Shown piece after piece: positions 1 to 8,398 of a DNA stretch of 64,000 nt. Numbering within the stretch: position 1 is the stretch's first letter; every line of letters starts with the position of its first letter. A program made the position numbers and the translations under genes. The DNA comes from Oscillospiraceae bacterium (GTDB lineage Bacteria; Bacillota; Clostridia; Oscillospirales; Oscillospiraceae): positions 16,917 to 80,916 of the forward strand of contig JAFTYM010000018.1 in the NCBI GenBank assembly GCA_017461585.1, in the 5' to 3' direction. Below the pieces are notes generated by a model. It was given only the letters and a program-made list of their open reading frames with translations, was not told where the DNA came from and did no database searches.

Positions 1-391
1 TCAGGATAACACAGGCAGAGTCCGACTCTTCATAAGCCTTTGCCATTGCCTCGTAAGTCTCTTTTTTAAGAAGGGGCATATCACCGCAGCAGACAAGCAC
101 AGCACCATCAAAGCCTTCAAAGTTTGCAGCAGCTGATTTTACAGCGTGACCTGTGCCAAGCTGCTCTGTCTGCTCTGCAAAGCTGTACTCAGGAAAGCCT
201 GCCATAACATCTTCTTTTTTATAGCCTACAACAATGGTTATATCTTTTTTGTCGATAAAAGAAAGTCCGTCCAATACGTACGCAAGGAGAGGTCTGCCTG
301 CAGCCAAACGCATTACCTTGGGAAGATCGCAGCCTTCAGTTCTCAGTCGTGTTCCCTTGCCCGCTGCAAGGACTATTGCTCTAAGTTCCAT
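1..391 (-). CDS. Nucleotidyltransferase, GlmU N-terminal-like (partial, 3' end outside window)
   Basis: The gene starts at 391 and runs off the left edge, so only about 130 residues are visible. They begin MELRAIVLAAGKGTRLRTE, the sugar-phosphate nucleotidyltransferase signature (LAAGxGTRL), followed by a conserved Lys (LPKVM) and Q-LGTGHAV, which resembles the uridyltransferase domain of GlmU (GlcNAc-1-P + UTP to UDP-GlcNAc + PPi). The start codon lies 2 bases after the prmA stop, so it is probably cotranslated. Whether the missing part carries the GlmU beta-helix acetyltransferase domain cannot be seen. A separate beta-helix gene sits next to glmM at 2892-3551, so a split GlmU is possible but unproven. 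Confidence 0.75.
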   Translation of the reverse strand, partial: MELRAIVLAAGKGTRLRTEGCDLPKVMRLAAGRPLLAYVLDGLSFIDKKDITIVVGYKKEDVMAGFPEYSFAEQTEQLGTGHAVKSAAANFEGFDGAVLVCCGDMPLLKKETYEAMAKAYEESDSACVIL

Positions 392-393
392 CG

Positions 394-1320
394 TTATTCC
401 TCCATGAGCTTTGATACATAGCAGTACCAATCGTCTGTATGACGCTCTTTAAGTATTTCAAATCCCGCTTTTTTCAACGCATTCTGTACCTCATACTGTC
501 TGCCCTCAATTATGCCCGAGCAGATAAAGACAGAGTTTTTATCCAGCCATTGGGGTACGTTTGGAGCAAGAGCGATGATAACATCGGCAACAATATTTGC
601 AAGAACAAGGTCGTACTTGCCTGCGATTTTCTCCGCAAGCCATTTATCGTTCAATACATCGCCCGAATAGACGGATAATCTGTCCTCGAAAATGTCGTTA
701 AGAGCTCCGTTTTCCATTACAACGCGTGGCGCTTTTTCATCTATATCGCATCCAACCGCCTTTTTTGCGCCTAAAAGGACTGATGCTATGCCCAGGATTC
801 CGCTTCCGCAGCCGAGGTCGAGAACCTTTTCCGCAGGAATCTTCTCAAGCTCTTCAAGACACATTTTTGTTGTAGGATGCGAGCCTGTACCAAAGATAAG
901 ACCGGGATCCAGCTTCAGGGGAACTCTGCCGCTTGCAGGAACATCTTCCCACTCAGGCACGATGACCAGCTTTTCGCCTGTCTCCATAGGCTTATAATAC
1001 TGACGCCAGTTATTTTCCCAATCTTCATTTTTCACTATTGAAGTTCTGTAATCTCCGGGAACAACGGCTTTGATGCGCTCAAGCTCTATCTTGCCGTCTT
1101 CGCTGTCTTCAAGGTAAAACTGAACGGAGCAAACTCCGCGAACAGTTTCAAAAACCTCATCGTCCACATAGTCCCAGTATTTTTTATTCTTATCCAAAAA
1201 GTCATTTACCGTTGCCTCGTCGTTAATTACAAGACCGCTGACACCTGCGTTTTCAAGGCTGTCACAAAGGCTGTCAAGTTTCTCGGGAACGGTACATACG
1301 GTTACTTCGATCCAGTTCAT
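394..1320 (-). CDS. prmA: Ribosomal protein L11 methyltransferase
   Basis: PrmA trimethylates ribosomal protein L11 using S-adenosylmethionine. The 308-residue product has the N-terminal substrate-binding region, then a class I methyltransferase core with LDPGLIFGTGSHPTT and VLDLGCGSGILGI (SAM motif I), and LVLANIVADVI, corresponding to the NI-A motif of the family. Length matches the family. An upstream ATG at 1332 exists, but GGAGG lies just after it and 6 bases before the ATG at 1320, so the latter (MNWIEVTV) is taken as the start. The downstream nucleotidyltransferase follows 2 bases after the stop. Confidence 0.93.
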   Translation of the reverse strand: MNWIEVTVCTVPEKLDSLCDSLENAGVSGLVINDEATVNDFLDKNKKYWDYVDDEVFETVRGVCSVQFYLEDSEDGKIELERIKAVVPGDYRTSIVKNEDWENNWRQYYKPMETGEKLVIVPEWEDVPASGRVPLKLDPGLIFGTGSHPTTKMCLEELEKIPAEKVLDLGCGSGILGIASVLLGAKKAVGCDIDEKAPRVVMENGALNDIFEDRLSVYSGDVLNDKWLAEKIAGKYDLVLANIVADVIIALAPNVPQWLDKNSVFICSGIIEGRQYEVQNALKKAGFEILKERHTDDWYCYVSKLMEE

Positions 1321-1393
1321 AGCATCCTCCATAAATTTTCAATACAGAAATTTTACCACAGTAAAACCGGTAATTCAATAAGGATAAAATTAC

Positions 1394-1422
1394 TTGATTA
1401 TATATGATTTGAGTTGTATAAT
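1394..1422 (+). promoter_or_regulatory. Promoter of the MATE gene
   Basis: TTGATT (1394-1399) and TATAAT (1417-1422) are separated by 17 bases, 39 bases before the MATE start codon. Confidence 0.6.
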
Positions 1423-1461
1423 GCCTTTAACTGACTATTCTTACATATCGAGGTATCAATC

Positions 1462-2853
1462 ATGGGAATCAGAAAATTTATAGGAGACAAAAAGTTTTAT
1501 AAGACTTTGCTCCTTGTTGCCCTGCCCATCGTTCTCCAGAACGGTATCACAAGCTTTGTAAGCCTTTTGGACAACATTATGGTAGGTCAGGTCGGCACAG
1601 AGCAGATGTCCGGTGTTGCAATTGCAAACCAGCTTATTTTCGTTTTCAACCTCTGTATCTTCGGCGGACTTTCCGGTGCAGGTATTTTTACCTCACAGTT
1701 CCACGGAGCCGGCAATCCTGACGGTGTGCGTCAGACCTTCCGCTTCAAGCTCATAGTTTGCGGTATTTTAAGTGTTGTTTTCCTGACAGTATTCAATCTC
1801 TTTGACGAGCAGCTTATTTCTCTTTATCTGCATGAGTCAGACGGCACGGAAGATCTGGCAATGACTCTTATGTACAGTAAAGAGTATTTCAAGATCATGA
1901 TGTTCGGTCTTATCCCCTTTGCCATCACCATGTCTTATGTCGGCACTCTTCGCGAAACAGGTCACACCATGCTCCCCATGATCGCAGGCATTGCAGCTGT
2001 TCTTGTAAACCTTGTTTTCAACTGGCTGCTTATCTTCGGTAATCTCGGTTTCCCCGAGCTTGGCGTAAACGGTGCTGCTATCGCGACTGTACTTTCACGA
2101 TTTGTGGAGCTTGCCATCGTAGTTTTGTGGACACATATAAACCACGAAAAAGCACCTTTTATCAAAGGAGCATACAAAGGCTTTCATATTGACCGCAGCC
2201 TTACAAAGCAGATCATCAAAAAGGGTACTCCCCTTATGCTCAATGAAATGCTTTGGTCCATCGGTACAACAACGATTATCCAGTGCTACTCCATGCGCGG
2301 TCTGACAGCTATTGCGGCTATCAACATCTCCTCTACCCTTTCAAACCTGTTTAACATTGTTATGATGGCAATGGGCAACACAGTAGCCATTATCGTCGGC
2401 AATCTGCTGGGTGCGGGTAAAATGGATGAGGCAAAAGAGACAGACACAAAGATCATCGCAACATCCTTTATATCGTGCTTCATTATCGGATGTCTGCTGT
2501 TTATTCTCGCACCTCTCTTCCCCGGTCTTTACAACACTACAGACGATGTTCGTGAGTTGGCAGCAACATTCCTTCGAATCAGCGCCTGCATTATGCCTAT
2601 TCAGGCTATCAACCACGGCTGTTACTTCACTCTTCGCTCAGGCGGAAAGACATTTATCACTTTCCTGTTTGACAGTGCGTTTATCTGGATCATCTGCATT
2701 CCTCCCGCATACTGCATGGCAAACTTCACCACGCTGAGCGTTGTAGCTATGTACATTATCGTTCAATGCTTTGAGTTTATTAAATCTGTGGGCGGTATTA
2801 CACTTGTTAAAAAAGGAATTTGGCTCAACAACATGGTTGCAGAAAACAAATAA
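1462..2853 (+). CDS. MATE family multidrug/cation antiporter
   Basis: A 463-residue polytopic membrane protein with the two-bundle MATE architecture. The N-terminal half opens with LPIVLQNGITSFVSLLDNIMVGQVG, typical of the NorM/DinF-like first helices, and the second half has LNEMLWSIGTTTIIQCYSMRG. These proteins export organic cations or drugs in exchange for H+ or Na+. Length and hydrophobic pattern fit a complete protein of about 12 helices. It stands alone, with its own promoter and a terminator shared with the convergent gene. The substrate cannot be inferred. Confidence 0.88.
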   Translation: MGIRKFIGDKKFYKTLLLVALPIVLQNGITSFVSLLDNIMVGQVGTEQMSGVAIANQLIFVFNLCIFGGLSGAGIFTSQFHGAGNPDGVRQTFRFKLIVCGILSVVFLTVFNLFDEQLISLYLHESDGTEDLAMTLMYSKEYFKIMMFGLIPFAITMSYVGTLRETGHTMLPMIAGIAAVLVNLVFNWLLIFGNLGFPELGVNGAAIATVLSRFVELAIVVLWTHINHEKAPFIKGAYKGFHIDRSLTKQIIKKGTPLMLNEMLWSIGTTTIIQCYSMRGLTAIAAINISSTLSNLFNIVMMAMGNTVAIIVGNLLGAGKMDEAKETDTKIIATSFISCFIIGCLLFILAPLFPGLYNTTDDVRELAATFLRISACIMPIQAINHGCYFTLRSGGKTFITFLFDSAFIWIICIPPAYCMANFTTLSVVAMYIIVQCFEFIKSVGGITLVKKGIWLNNMVAENK

Positions 2854-2857
2854 CAAC

Positions 2858-2888
2858 AAAACCGCAGGTCATAAGACCTGCGGTTTTT
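2858..2888. terminator. Bidirectional terminator, MATE / beta-helix gene
   Basis: AAACCGCAGGTC (to 2870), ATAA loop, GACCTGCGGTTT (2875-2886), with a T run on one side and an A run on the other. It lies between convergent genes. Confidence 0.85.
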
Positions 2889-2891
2889 CTT

Positions 2892-3551
2892 TTAGTTCTT
2901 ACTGACTATATCATCTGCATTTTTATAAATGCTGCCGGGAGGTACTGTTCCGCGGACACTTGACAGCGGATATATGTTGGAATTTCTGCCAACTACCGTA
3001 CCGGGGTTTAAAACGCTGTTGCAGCCAACTTCAACATTATCGCCCAAAACAGCACCGAACTTTTTAAGTCCCGTCTCCTGTCGCTCTTCGCCTTCACGGA
3101 CAACAACAAGCGTCTTATCAGACTTTACGTTGGATGTAATCGAGCCTGCTCCCATGTGTGCCTTGTAACCAAGAACAGAGTCTCCCACATAATTGTAATG
3201 GGGTACCTGAACGTTATCAAACAGAACCACATTTTTCAGTTCTACCGAGTTTCCCACAACGCAGTTTTTACCGACAACAGCGCTGCCGCGTATGAATGCA
3301 CAATGGCGGACTTCCGCATCCTCGTCAATTATACAGGGACCTGCGATATATGCGCTGGGAAAAACCTTTGCGCTTTTTGCAATCCACACATCCTCGCCAA
3401 GCTTTTCAAACTTATCGGAAGGAAGGGTCTCGCCGAGCTTTAATATAAAGCTCTTGATGTTTCCCAAAACCTGCCAGGGATACTCTGCATTTTCAAAAAG
3501 CTCTGCAGCTATGGTTTTTGAGAGATCCAAAAGATCTGTTGTTTTCAGCAT
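2892..3551 (-). CDS. Left-handed beta-helix (hexapeptide repeat) acyltransferase-like protein
   Basis: A 219-residue protein with a short helical N-terminus and then hexapeptide repeats from about residue 60 (for example VFPSAYIAGPCIID and VVGKNCVVGNSV), including YVGDSVLGYKAHMGAGSITSN, which resembles the acetyl-CoA-binding coil of the GlmU C-terminal domain. There is no nucleotidyltransferase domain. The start directly follows the glmM stop (TAA then ATG), with the GAGGTGAG binding site inside glmM, so the two are translationally coupled. Inference: it works on glucosamine-1-phosphate or a related sugar after GlmM. An alternative is a sugar N-acyltransferase of another pathway. Family is sure, substrate is not. 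Confidence 0.75.
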   Translation of the reverse strand: MLKTTDLLDLSKTIAAELFENAEYPWQVLGNIKSFILKLGETLPSDKFEKLGEDVWIAKSAKVFPSAYIAGPCIIDEDAEVRHCAFIRGSAVVGKNCVVGNSVELKNVVLFDNVQVPHYNYVGDSVLGYKAHMGAGSITSNVKSDKTLVVVREGEERQETGLKKFGAVLGDNVEVGCNSVLNPGTVVGRNSNIYPLSSVRGTVPPGSIYKNADDIVSKN

Positions 3552-4901
3552 TTATCTCACCTCAAGGAGAAGTCCGGCTTTGTCTATAGCGTCTAAAATA
3601 CTGTCTACACACTTTGCACAAAGCTCATCTGTAGGAGCCTCAGCCATAACACGGACCAGCGGCTCTGTTCCGCTCTTACGGAGAAGTATGCGTCCGTCAT
3701 TTCCAAGCAGTTCTTCCGCTGCCTTTGCAGCAGCCTGAACCTCAGGATTATTCAGGGCAACATCCTTATCCTTTACAAGAGCATTCTTCAAAAGCTGGGG
3801 ATAGATATGAAGATTCTCTGTAAGCTTGGAAAGCGTTGTTTTCTTCGCCAGTATAGCCTGCATTATCTTAATTGCTGTAAGAACACCGTCTCCTGTTGTT
3901 GCAAGCTTTCCGAAGATGATGTGACCGGACTGCTCACCGCCTAAGAGATGGCCGTTTGCACGCATATTTTCATAGACGTACTTGTCTCCCACAGCGGTCT
4001 TCTCGTAGCCGATTCCCAACTCGTCAAATGCCTTATACAGACCGATATTGGACATTACGGTTGTAACGACCTTTGTATTTCCCAGTTTGCCCGTATCTTT
4101 CATAAGGCTGCCGCATACATAGAGTATCTTATCGCCGTCAACAACATCACCGTTTTCATCAACAGCAATACATCTGTCTGCGTCACCGTCAAAGGCAAAG
4201 CCGACATCAAGTCCTTTTTCCTTAACAAACGCCTGCAGATACTCAATATGAGTTGAACCGCAGTTCATGTTGATGTTTGTGCCGTCCGGCTCATTGTTTA
4301 TAACATAAGTGTCTGCGCCAAGTGCATCAAAAACACTTTTTGCGATCATCCATGTGCTGCCGTTTGAGCAGTCGATGCCGATCTTCACACCTCTGTAAGA
4401 GTGTGTTGCAAGGGAGATTAGATAACCAATATAGCGGTTTCTTCCGGAAGCATAGTCAATGGCGCGGCCAATGCTATCTTCGGTCGCATAGGGTATCTCA
4501 AACTCGCCGTCGAGATATTTTTCTACCTCTGCAATGACAGACTCTTCCATCTTTTCACCGTTGGAATTAATGAGCTTTATGCCGTTGTCATAGTAGGGGT
4601 TATGGCTTGCGGAGATCATAATTCCGCAGTCAAAGTCATCTACTCTTGCGATATAGGCAACGCTCGGTGTTGTGGTAACATGCATGATGCATGTATCAGC
4701 ACCTGAAGCTGTAAGACCTGCTGTAAGGGCACATTCAAACATATAGCTGGAAAGGCGTGTATCCTTTCCTATTACAATGCGAGCCTTATGCTCTTTTCCG
4801 TAATACCAGCCTAAAAATCTTCCTATTTTAAAAGCGTGCTCCACTTTAAGGTCAACATTTGCCTTACCGCGAAAGCCGTCAGTTCCGAAATATTTGGACA
4901 T
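3552..4901 (-). CDS. glmM: Phosphoglucosamine mutase
   Basis: Converts glucosamine-6-phosphate to glucosamine-1-phosphate on the route to UDP-GlcNAc and peptidoglycan. The 449-residue protein starts MSKYFGTDGFRGKAN, has the phosphoserine loop ISASHNP with catalytic Ser99, the metal loop FDGDADRC, and the C-terminal phosphate-binding RKSGTEPLVRVM. All four domains are present and length is normal. It is the first gene of a two-gene operon with the beta-helix protein, driven by a consensus promoter at 4945-4973. Confidence 0.95.
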   Translation of the reverse strand: MSKYFGTDGFRGKANVDLKVEHAFKIGRFLGWYYGKEHKARIVIGKDTRLSSYMFECALTAGLTASGADTCIMHVTTTPSVAYIARVDDFDCGIMISASHNPYYDNGIKLINSNGEKMEESVIAEVEKYLDGEFEIPYATEDSIGRAIDYASGRNRYIGYLISLATHSYRGVKIGIDCSNGSTWMIAKSVFDALGADTYVINNEPDGTNINMNCGSTHIEYLQAFVKEKGLDVGFAFDGDADRCIAVDENGDVVDGDKILYVCGSLMKDTGKLGNTKVVTTVMSNIGLYKAFDELGIGYEKTAVGDKYVYENMRANGHLLGGEQSGHIIFGKLATTGDGVLTAIKIMQAILAKKTTLSKLTENLHIYPQLLKNALVKDKDVALNNPEVQAAAKAAEELLGNDGRILLRKSGTEPLVRVMAEAPTDELCAKCVDSILDAIDKAGLLLEVR

Positions 4902-4944
4902 AACCTTTTCTCCTTATTTTTAATAATGCGTGGTTATTTAGTTT

Positions 4945-4973
4945 ATTATAAAATTTCTTTTTTAATGTGTCAA
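4945..4973 (-). promoter_or_regulatory. Consensus sigma-A promoter of glmM
   Basis: On the minus strand TTGACA (4973-4968), 17-base spacer, TATAAT (4950-4945). Both boxes match consensus perfectly. The -35 box lies only 3 bases from the inverted-repeat element that begins about 4977. Confidence 0.85.
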
Positions 4974-4975
4974 CG

Positions 4976-5304
4976 CAAAAAGAGACTTTGTTTAGGCGGC
5001 CTCACATAGGGATAGATACGGTTTTGAACAAATCTTTTTACCTACAGAAAATTTGTCGTCTTTGAAATACACAAAGTATTTCCGCATCCTCCAAACATAT
5101 CTGTAAGAAAAATCTTCAGTTCAAAACTGCAAAGCACTCCAAAGCGAAAGATTTTTCTGCAAAACGAAGAAAGAAACCACGGCAAGGCTGACGCCTGCCG
5201 TGGCTTTTTGATGAAGTATTGCGGGAAAAGATACGTTTTGGAGCGTATAAATCCCTATGTGAGTCCGCCTTTAGGGTGTACCCTTTGGCAAAGTCTCTTT
5301 TCTT
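4976..5304. repeat. About 330-bp inverted-repeat element between glmM and rodA
   Basis: The stretch has no gene. Its ends are inverted copies: AAAAGAGACTTTG at about 4978-4990 and its complement at about 5289-5301, then a second block (left AGGCGGCCTCACATAGGGAT, right complement AGGCGGACTCACATAGGGAT). The right end carries about 15 extra bases containing GGGTGTACCC (5274-5283). Inside are an 11-bp inverted repeat AGAAAAATCTT / AAGATTTTTCT and a terminator-like hairpin CCACGGCA...TGCCGTGG followed by CTTTTT (about 5177-5207). The structure suggests a MITE-like or decayed mobile element. No second copy occurs in this window. It abuts the rodA stop codon. Confidence 0.6.
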
Positions 5305-6438
5305 TTAGTAATTTCCGATATGCTGCGATCTCGATCGCATCTTGATTCCTGAAACTATACCGATAGCGGCAAAGTTTGTCAGAATCGATGAACCGCCGTA
5401 GCTGAAGAACGGAAGTGTAAGTCCGATAACGGGAGTAAGTCCGAGGCACATGCCGATATTCTCAAGTACCTGTGCAATAAACATAGCACCGATACCTGTA
5501 CAAACAAGATATCCAAGCGCGTTATTGCACTTAACTGCAACGTGGAAGCATCTTACGATAAGTGCTATGAGAAGTATAAGGACGATCATGCATCCGATAA
5601 AGCCAAACTCCTCACCTGATACGGTAAAGATAAAGTCTGTATGCTGAGCAGGAACCATGCCCGTCTGGGTCATTTCACCCTGACCAAAGCCCTGACCTGA
5701 AAAGCCGCCTGACGATATGGCGATAGTGCTCTGGTTTGCCTGCCATCTTACACCCAGTCCCGTAGGGTCAACACTGGGGTCATACGGTGCAAGGATACGG
5801 TTTTTCTGGTCATCTCGAAGGATGAATTTCCACGCGATGGGTATAAGCGCACCAATTGCAGCAAAACCGCCCAGGAACCACCACAGGCTGAGTCCGCCTG
5901 CAAAGAGCATAACCGCGAAGATGAAGAAGTAAACAAGAGCAGAACCAAGGTCTGATGAAGATACGATAATAAGTCCGAACAGGATACCGAATGTAGCCAA
6001 AAGTATCAAAACGGATAAGGGCTTATTTATACTGTCTCTCTCCTGCAGCATGATCATCAGACGTCCCTGAATGATGATATACGCGATCTTTACGATCTCC
6101 GCAGGCTGAACACCGATACCGCCGAAACGAAGCCATGCTTTGTTACCTGTATCACCTTCTGCACCAAAGAAAAACAGAGTGGAGATAAACAGAATACTGA
6201 ATATATACAGCAGCACGGACTTATCTGCGATAATATCAACGTCAACTATTGAGAACACTACAAAAAGAAATACTCCCAAAACCATAGCAACTGTCTGAAT
6301 AACGATCTGCGACGGAGTACCCAGGTAACTGCTGGATATCATTATCATTCCGTATATGGTACAGATTATGCCGATGCTCAGAATCAGCATATCTGACTTT
6401 TTTATATAATCCCTGACAACGGGCCAAAACTTTTTCAC
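5305..6438 (-). CDS. rodA: RodA/FtsW/SpoVE family peptidoglycan glycosyltransferase
   Basis: SEDS-family integral membrane polymerase that joins lipid II into glycan strands, working with a class B PBP. The 377-residue product has about 10 hydrophobic segments and the family motifs GVRWQANQSTIAISSGGF, GQGFGQGEMT, and QHTDFIFTVSGEEFGFIG near the C-terminal half, then PFFSYGGSSI. The WQANQS and QHTDFIF blocks fit RodA better than FtsW. It is monocistronic here, with the inverted-repeat element directly downstream. The exact role (elongation versus sporulation SpoVE) is not decidable from sequence alone. Confidence 0.88.
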   Translation of the reverse strand: MKKFWPVVRDYIKKSDMLILSIGIICTIYGMIMISSSYLGTPSQIVIQTVAMVLGVFLFVVFSIVDVDIIADKSVLLYIFSILFISTLFFFGAEGDTGNKAWLRFGGIGVQPAEIVKIAYIIIQGRLMIMLQERDSINKPLSVLILLATFGILFGLIIVSSSDLGSALVYFFIFAVMLFAGGLSLWWFLGGFAAIGALIPIAWKFILRDDQKNRILAPYDPSVDPTGLGVRWQANQSTIAISSGGFSGQGFGQGEMTQTGMVPAQHTDFIFTVSGEEFGFIGCMIVLILLIALIVRCFHVAVKCNNALGYLVCTGIGAMFIAQVLENIGMCLGLTPVIGLTLPFFSYGGSSILTNFAAIGIVSGIKMRSRSQHIGNY

Positions 6439-6598
6439 GGCTGTCTCCTAAAAATTAGTTTACATTGAATTTTAACATCTCCAGACGATTTAGTAAACCC
6501 AAAATAATAATCTTCATGGATTTTTAATTTTCAAATTTGTCTTTCATATTTTTCTCCTTGGTGATATACTGTCAAAAACAAAGCTTTTGGGGTGAACT

Positions 6599-7021
6599 AT
6601 GACAATTATTTCGAGCTCATGGGAACAGACCTTTGAGGCAGGCAAAGCTCTTGCTGAAAAGCTCACTCCCGGTGATGTACTGGCTTTTCACGGTGATCTT
6701 GGCGCAGGCAAAACTGTGTTTATCCGGGGTCTTGCCGAGGGTTTAGGGCTTGATGCGCGTGTTACCAGTCCAACTTTTACCATAGTTAATGAATATGGCG
6801 GAAAAATACCGCTGTTCCATTTTGATATGTACCGCCTCTCAGGCTCTGACGAGCTTTTTGAGATCGGCTGGGAGGATTATCTCGCCCGCGGCGGCATCTG
6901 TGCTGTTGAATGGAGCGAGATAACAGAAGACGCTTTCCCCGAAAACACAATTAACATTTACATCAAAAAAATTGACGATAACTCTCGCGAGATAACTATA
7001 GACATTCCGGAGGAATCATGA
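6599..7021 (+). CDS. tsaE: tRNA threonylcarbamoyladenosine biosynthesis ATPase TsaE
   Basis: TsaE is the ATPase that supports the TsaBD complex in making t6A37 on ANN-decoding tRNAs. The 140-residue protein has the P-loop GDLGAGKT (residues 32-39), switch-like [11 protein letters not shown], and the conserved HFDMYRL and GWEDYL blocks. Length is typical. It overlaps tsaB by 4 bases (ATGA), with the tsaB ribosome binding site GGAGG inside its end. Confidence 0.94.
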   Translation: MTIISSSWEQTFEAGKALAEKLTPGDVLAFHGDLGAGKTVFIRGLAEGLGLDARVTSPTFTIVNEYGGKIPLFHFDMYRLSGSDELFEIGWEDYLARGGICAVEWSEITEDAFPENTINIYIKKIDDNSREITIDIPEES

Positions 7022-7707
7022 AAATTCTTGCACTTGAATCATCTGCCAAAGCAGCTTCCGTTGCTTATCTCAAAGACGGTGAGCTGATGGCTCAGTATTA
7101 TCAGGCAAGCGGTCTGACTCACAGCCGCACGCTGCTCTCCATGACTGAGGATATGCTTAAAAGCCTTGACATGAAAGTCACCGATATGGACGGCATTGCC
7201 GTCGCAAAAGGTCCCGGTTCATTTACGGGTATCCGCATCGGTGTTGCAGCAGCAAAAGGTCTTGCATGGGGCGCGGACAAACCTATATGCGGCGTATCCA
7301 CACTGGAGGCTATGGCACATCATTGCTGCGATGAAAGTTTTGTCATCTGCCCTGTTATGGACGCAAGACGCAGCGAAGTCTATAACGGCCTTTTTAAGTA
7401 CGAAAACGGAAATATCGTACGCCTGACAGAGGACAGGGCGATCTCTCTCAAAGAGCTTTCAGAAGATGCGAAAAACAGCGAAAAATTGTTTTTCCTTGTT
7501 GGAGACGGCGCAATATTGTGCTATAATTACTTTTTGGACAACGGCATCGATGCAGTTTTGGCTCCCGGCAACGTCCGTCTACAGAGCGCATGGGGCGTAG
7601 GCAAAACCGCTGAAAACTGTGAATTTACCGATCCCGGCGATCTTATTCCAAACTATTTACGTCTTTCTCAGGCCGAGAGAGAACGTCTAGAAAAACAGGC
7701 AAAATAA
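7018..7707 (+). CDS. tsaB: tRNA threonylcarbamoyladenosine biosynthesis protein TsaB
   Basis: ASKHA-fold scaffold partner of TsaD in t6A formation. The 229-residue protein begins [16 protein letters not shown], has HSRTLLSM, and [27 protein letters not shown], the diagnostic TsaB stretch. It overlaps tsaE and is followed after 17 bases by upp, so tsaE-tsaB-upp probably form one transcript ending at the hairpin at 8364-8396. The usual rimI and tsaD neighbours are not here. Confidence 0.93.
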   Translation: MKILALESSAKAASVAYLKDGELMAQYYQASGLTHSRTLLSMTEDMLKSLDMKVTDMDGIAVAKGPGSFTGIRIGVAAAKGLAWGADKPICGVSTLEAMAHHCCDESFVICPVMDARRSEVYNGLFKYENGNIVRLTEDRAISLKELSEDAKNSEKLFFLVGDGAILCYNYFLDNGIDAVLAPGNVRLQSAWGVGKTAENCEFTDPGDLIPNYLRLSQAERERLEKQAK

Positions 7708-7724
7708 TACAGGAGGAATTAATA

Positions 7725-8357
7725 ATGTCCACAGTACACATTTACGACCACCCTCTTATCCAGCATAAGCTCTCCATCATCCGCGACAAAAACACAAGTG
7801 TTAAGGAATTCCGTGAGTCCGTCTCCGAGATTTCCAGCCTTATGTGCTATGAGGCAACACGCGATCTTGAAACCGAAGAGATCGATATCGAAACTCCCGT
7901 AGGTCCTGCCAAGGTAAGACAGCTCGCAGGCAAAAAGCTGGCTATCGTCCCCATTCTCAGAGCCGGTCTCGGCATGGTTGACGGCATCATAAGCCTCATC
8001 CCTTCCGCCAAGGTCGGTCACATCGGTCTTTACAGAGACCCCGAAACACTTGAACCCGTGGAGTACTACTGCAAGATGCCCCCCGATATCGCAAACCGCG
8101 ATGTATTCATCGTTGATCCCATGCTTGCAACTGGCGGCAGCGCTTCTGCAGCTATCACATTCATCAAGAAGAGATACGGCTGTACAAGAATCAGACTTCT
8201 TAACCTCATCGCAGCTCCCGAAGGTATTGCGAGAATTCAGGAAGATCATCCCGATGTTGACATCTATGTAGCAGCAGTTGACGAAAAGCTCAACGACCAT
8301 GGCTACATCGTCCCCGGTCTGGGCGACGCAGGCGACAGAATTTTCGGCACAAAATAA
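7725..8357 (+). CDS. upp: Uracil phosphoribosyltransferase
   Basis: Salvages uracil with PRPP to UMP. The 210-residue protein starts [20 protein letters not shown] and has [12 protein letters not shown], the PRPP loop [11 protein letters not shown], and the C-terminal uracil-binding [18 protein letters not shown], all signature regions. An AGGAGG binding site stands 7 bases before the ATG. A strong terminator follows. Confidence 0.96.
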   Translation: MSTVHIYDHPLIQHKLSIIRDKNTSVKEFRESVSEISSLMCYEATRDLETEEIDIETPVGPAKVRQLAGKKLAIVPILRAGLGMVDGIISLIPSAKVGHIGLYRDPETLEPVEYYCKMPPDIANRDVFIVDPMLATGGSASAAITFIKKRYGCTRIRLLNLIAAPEGIARIQEDHPDVDIYVAAVDEKLNDHGYIVPGLGDAGDRIFGTK

Positions 8358-8363
8358 AAACAA

Positions 8364-8396
8364 ACGCGGTACAGAAAACTCTGTACCGCGTATTTT
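8364..8396. terminator. Bidirectional terminator, upp / pfp
   Basis: ACGCGGTACAGA (8364-8375), 4-base loop, TCTGTACCGCGT (8380-8391), then TATTTTTATT. It serves convergent upp and pfp. Confidence 0.88.
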
Positions 8397-8398
8397 TA

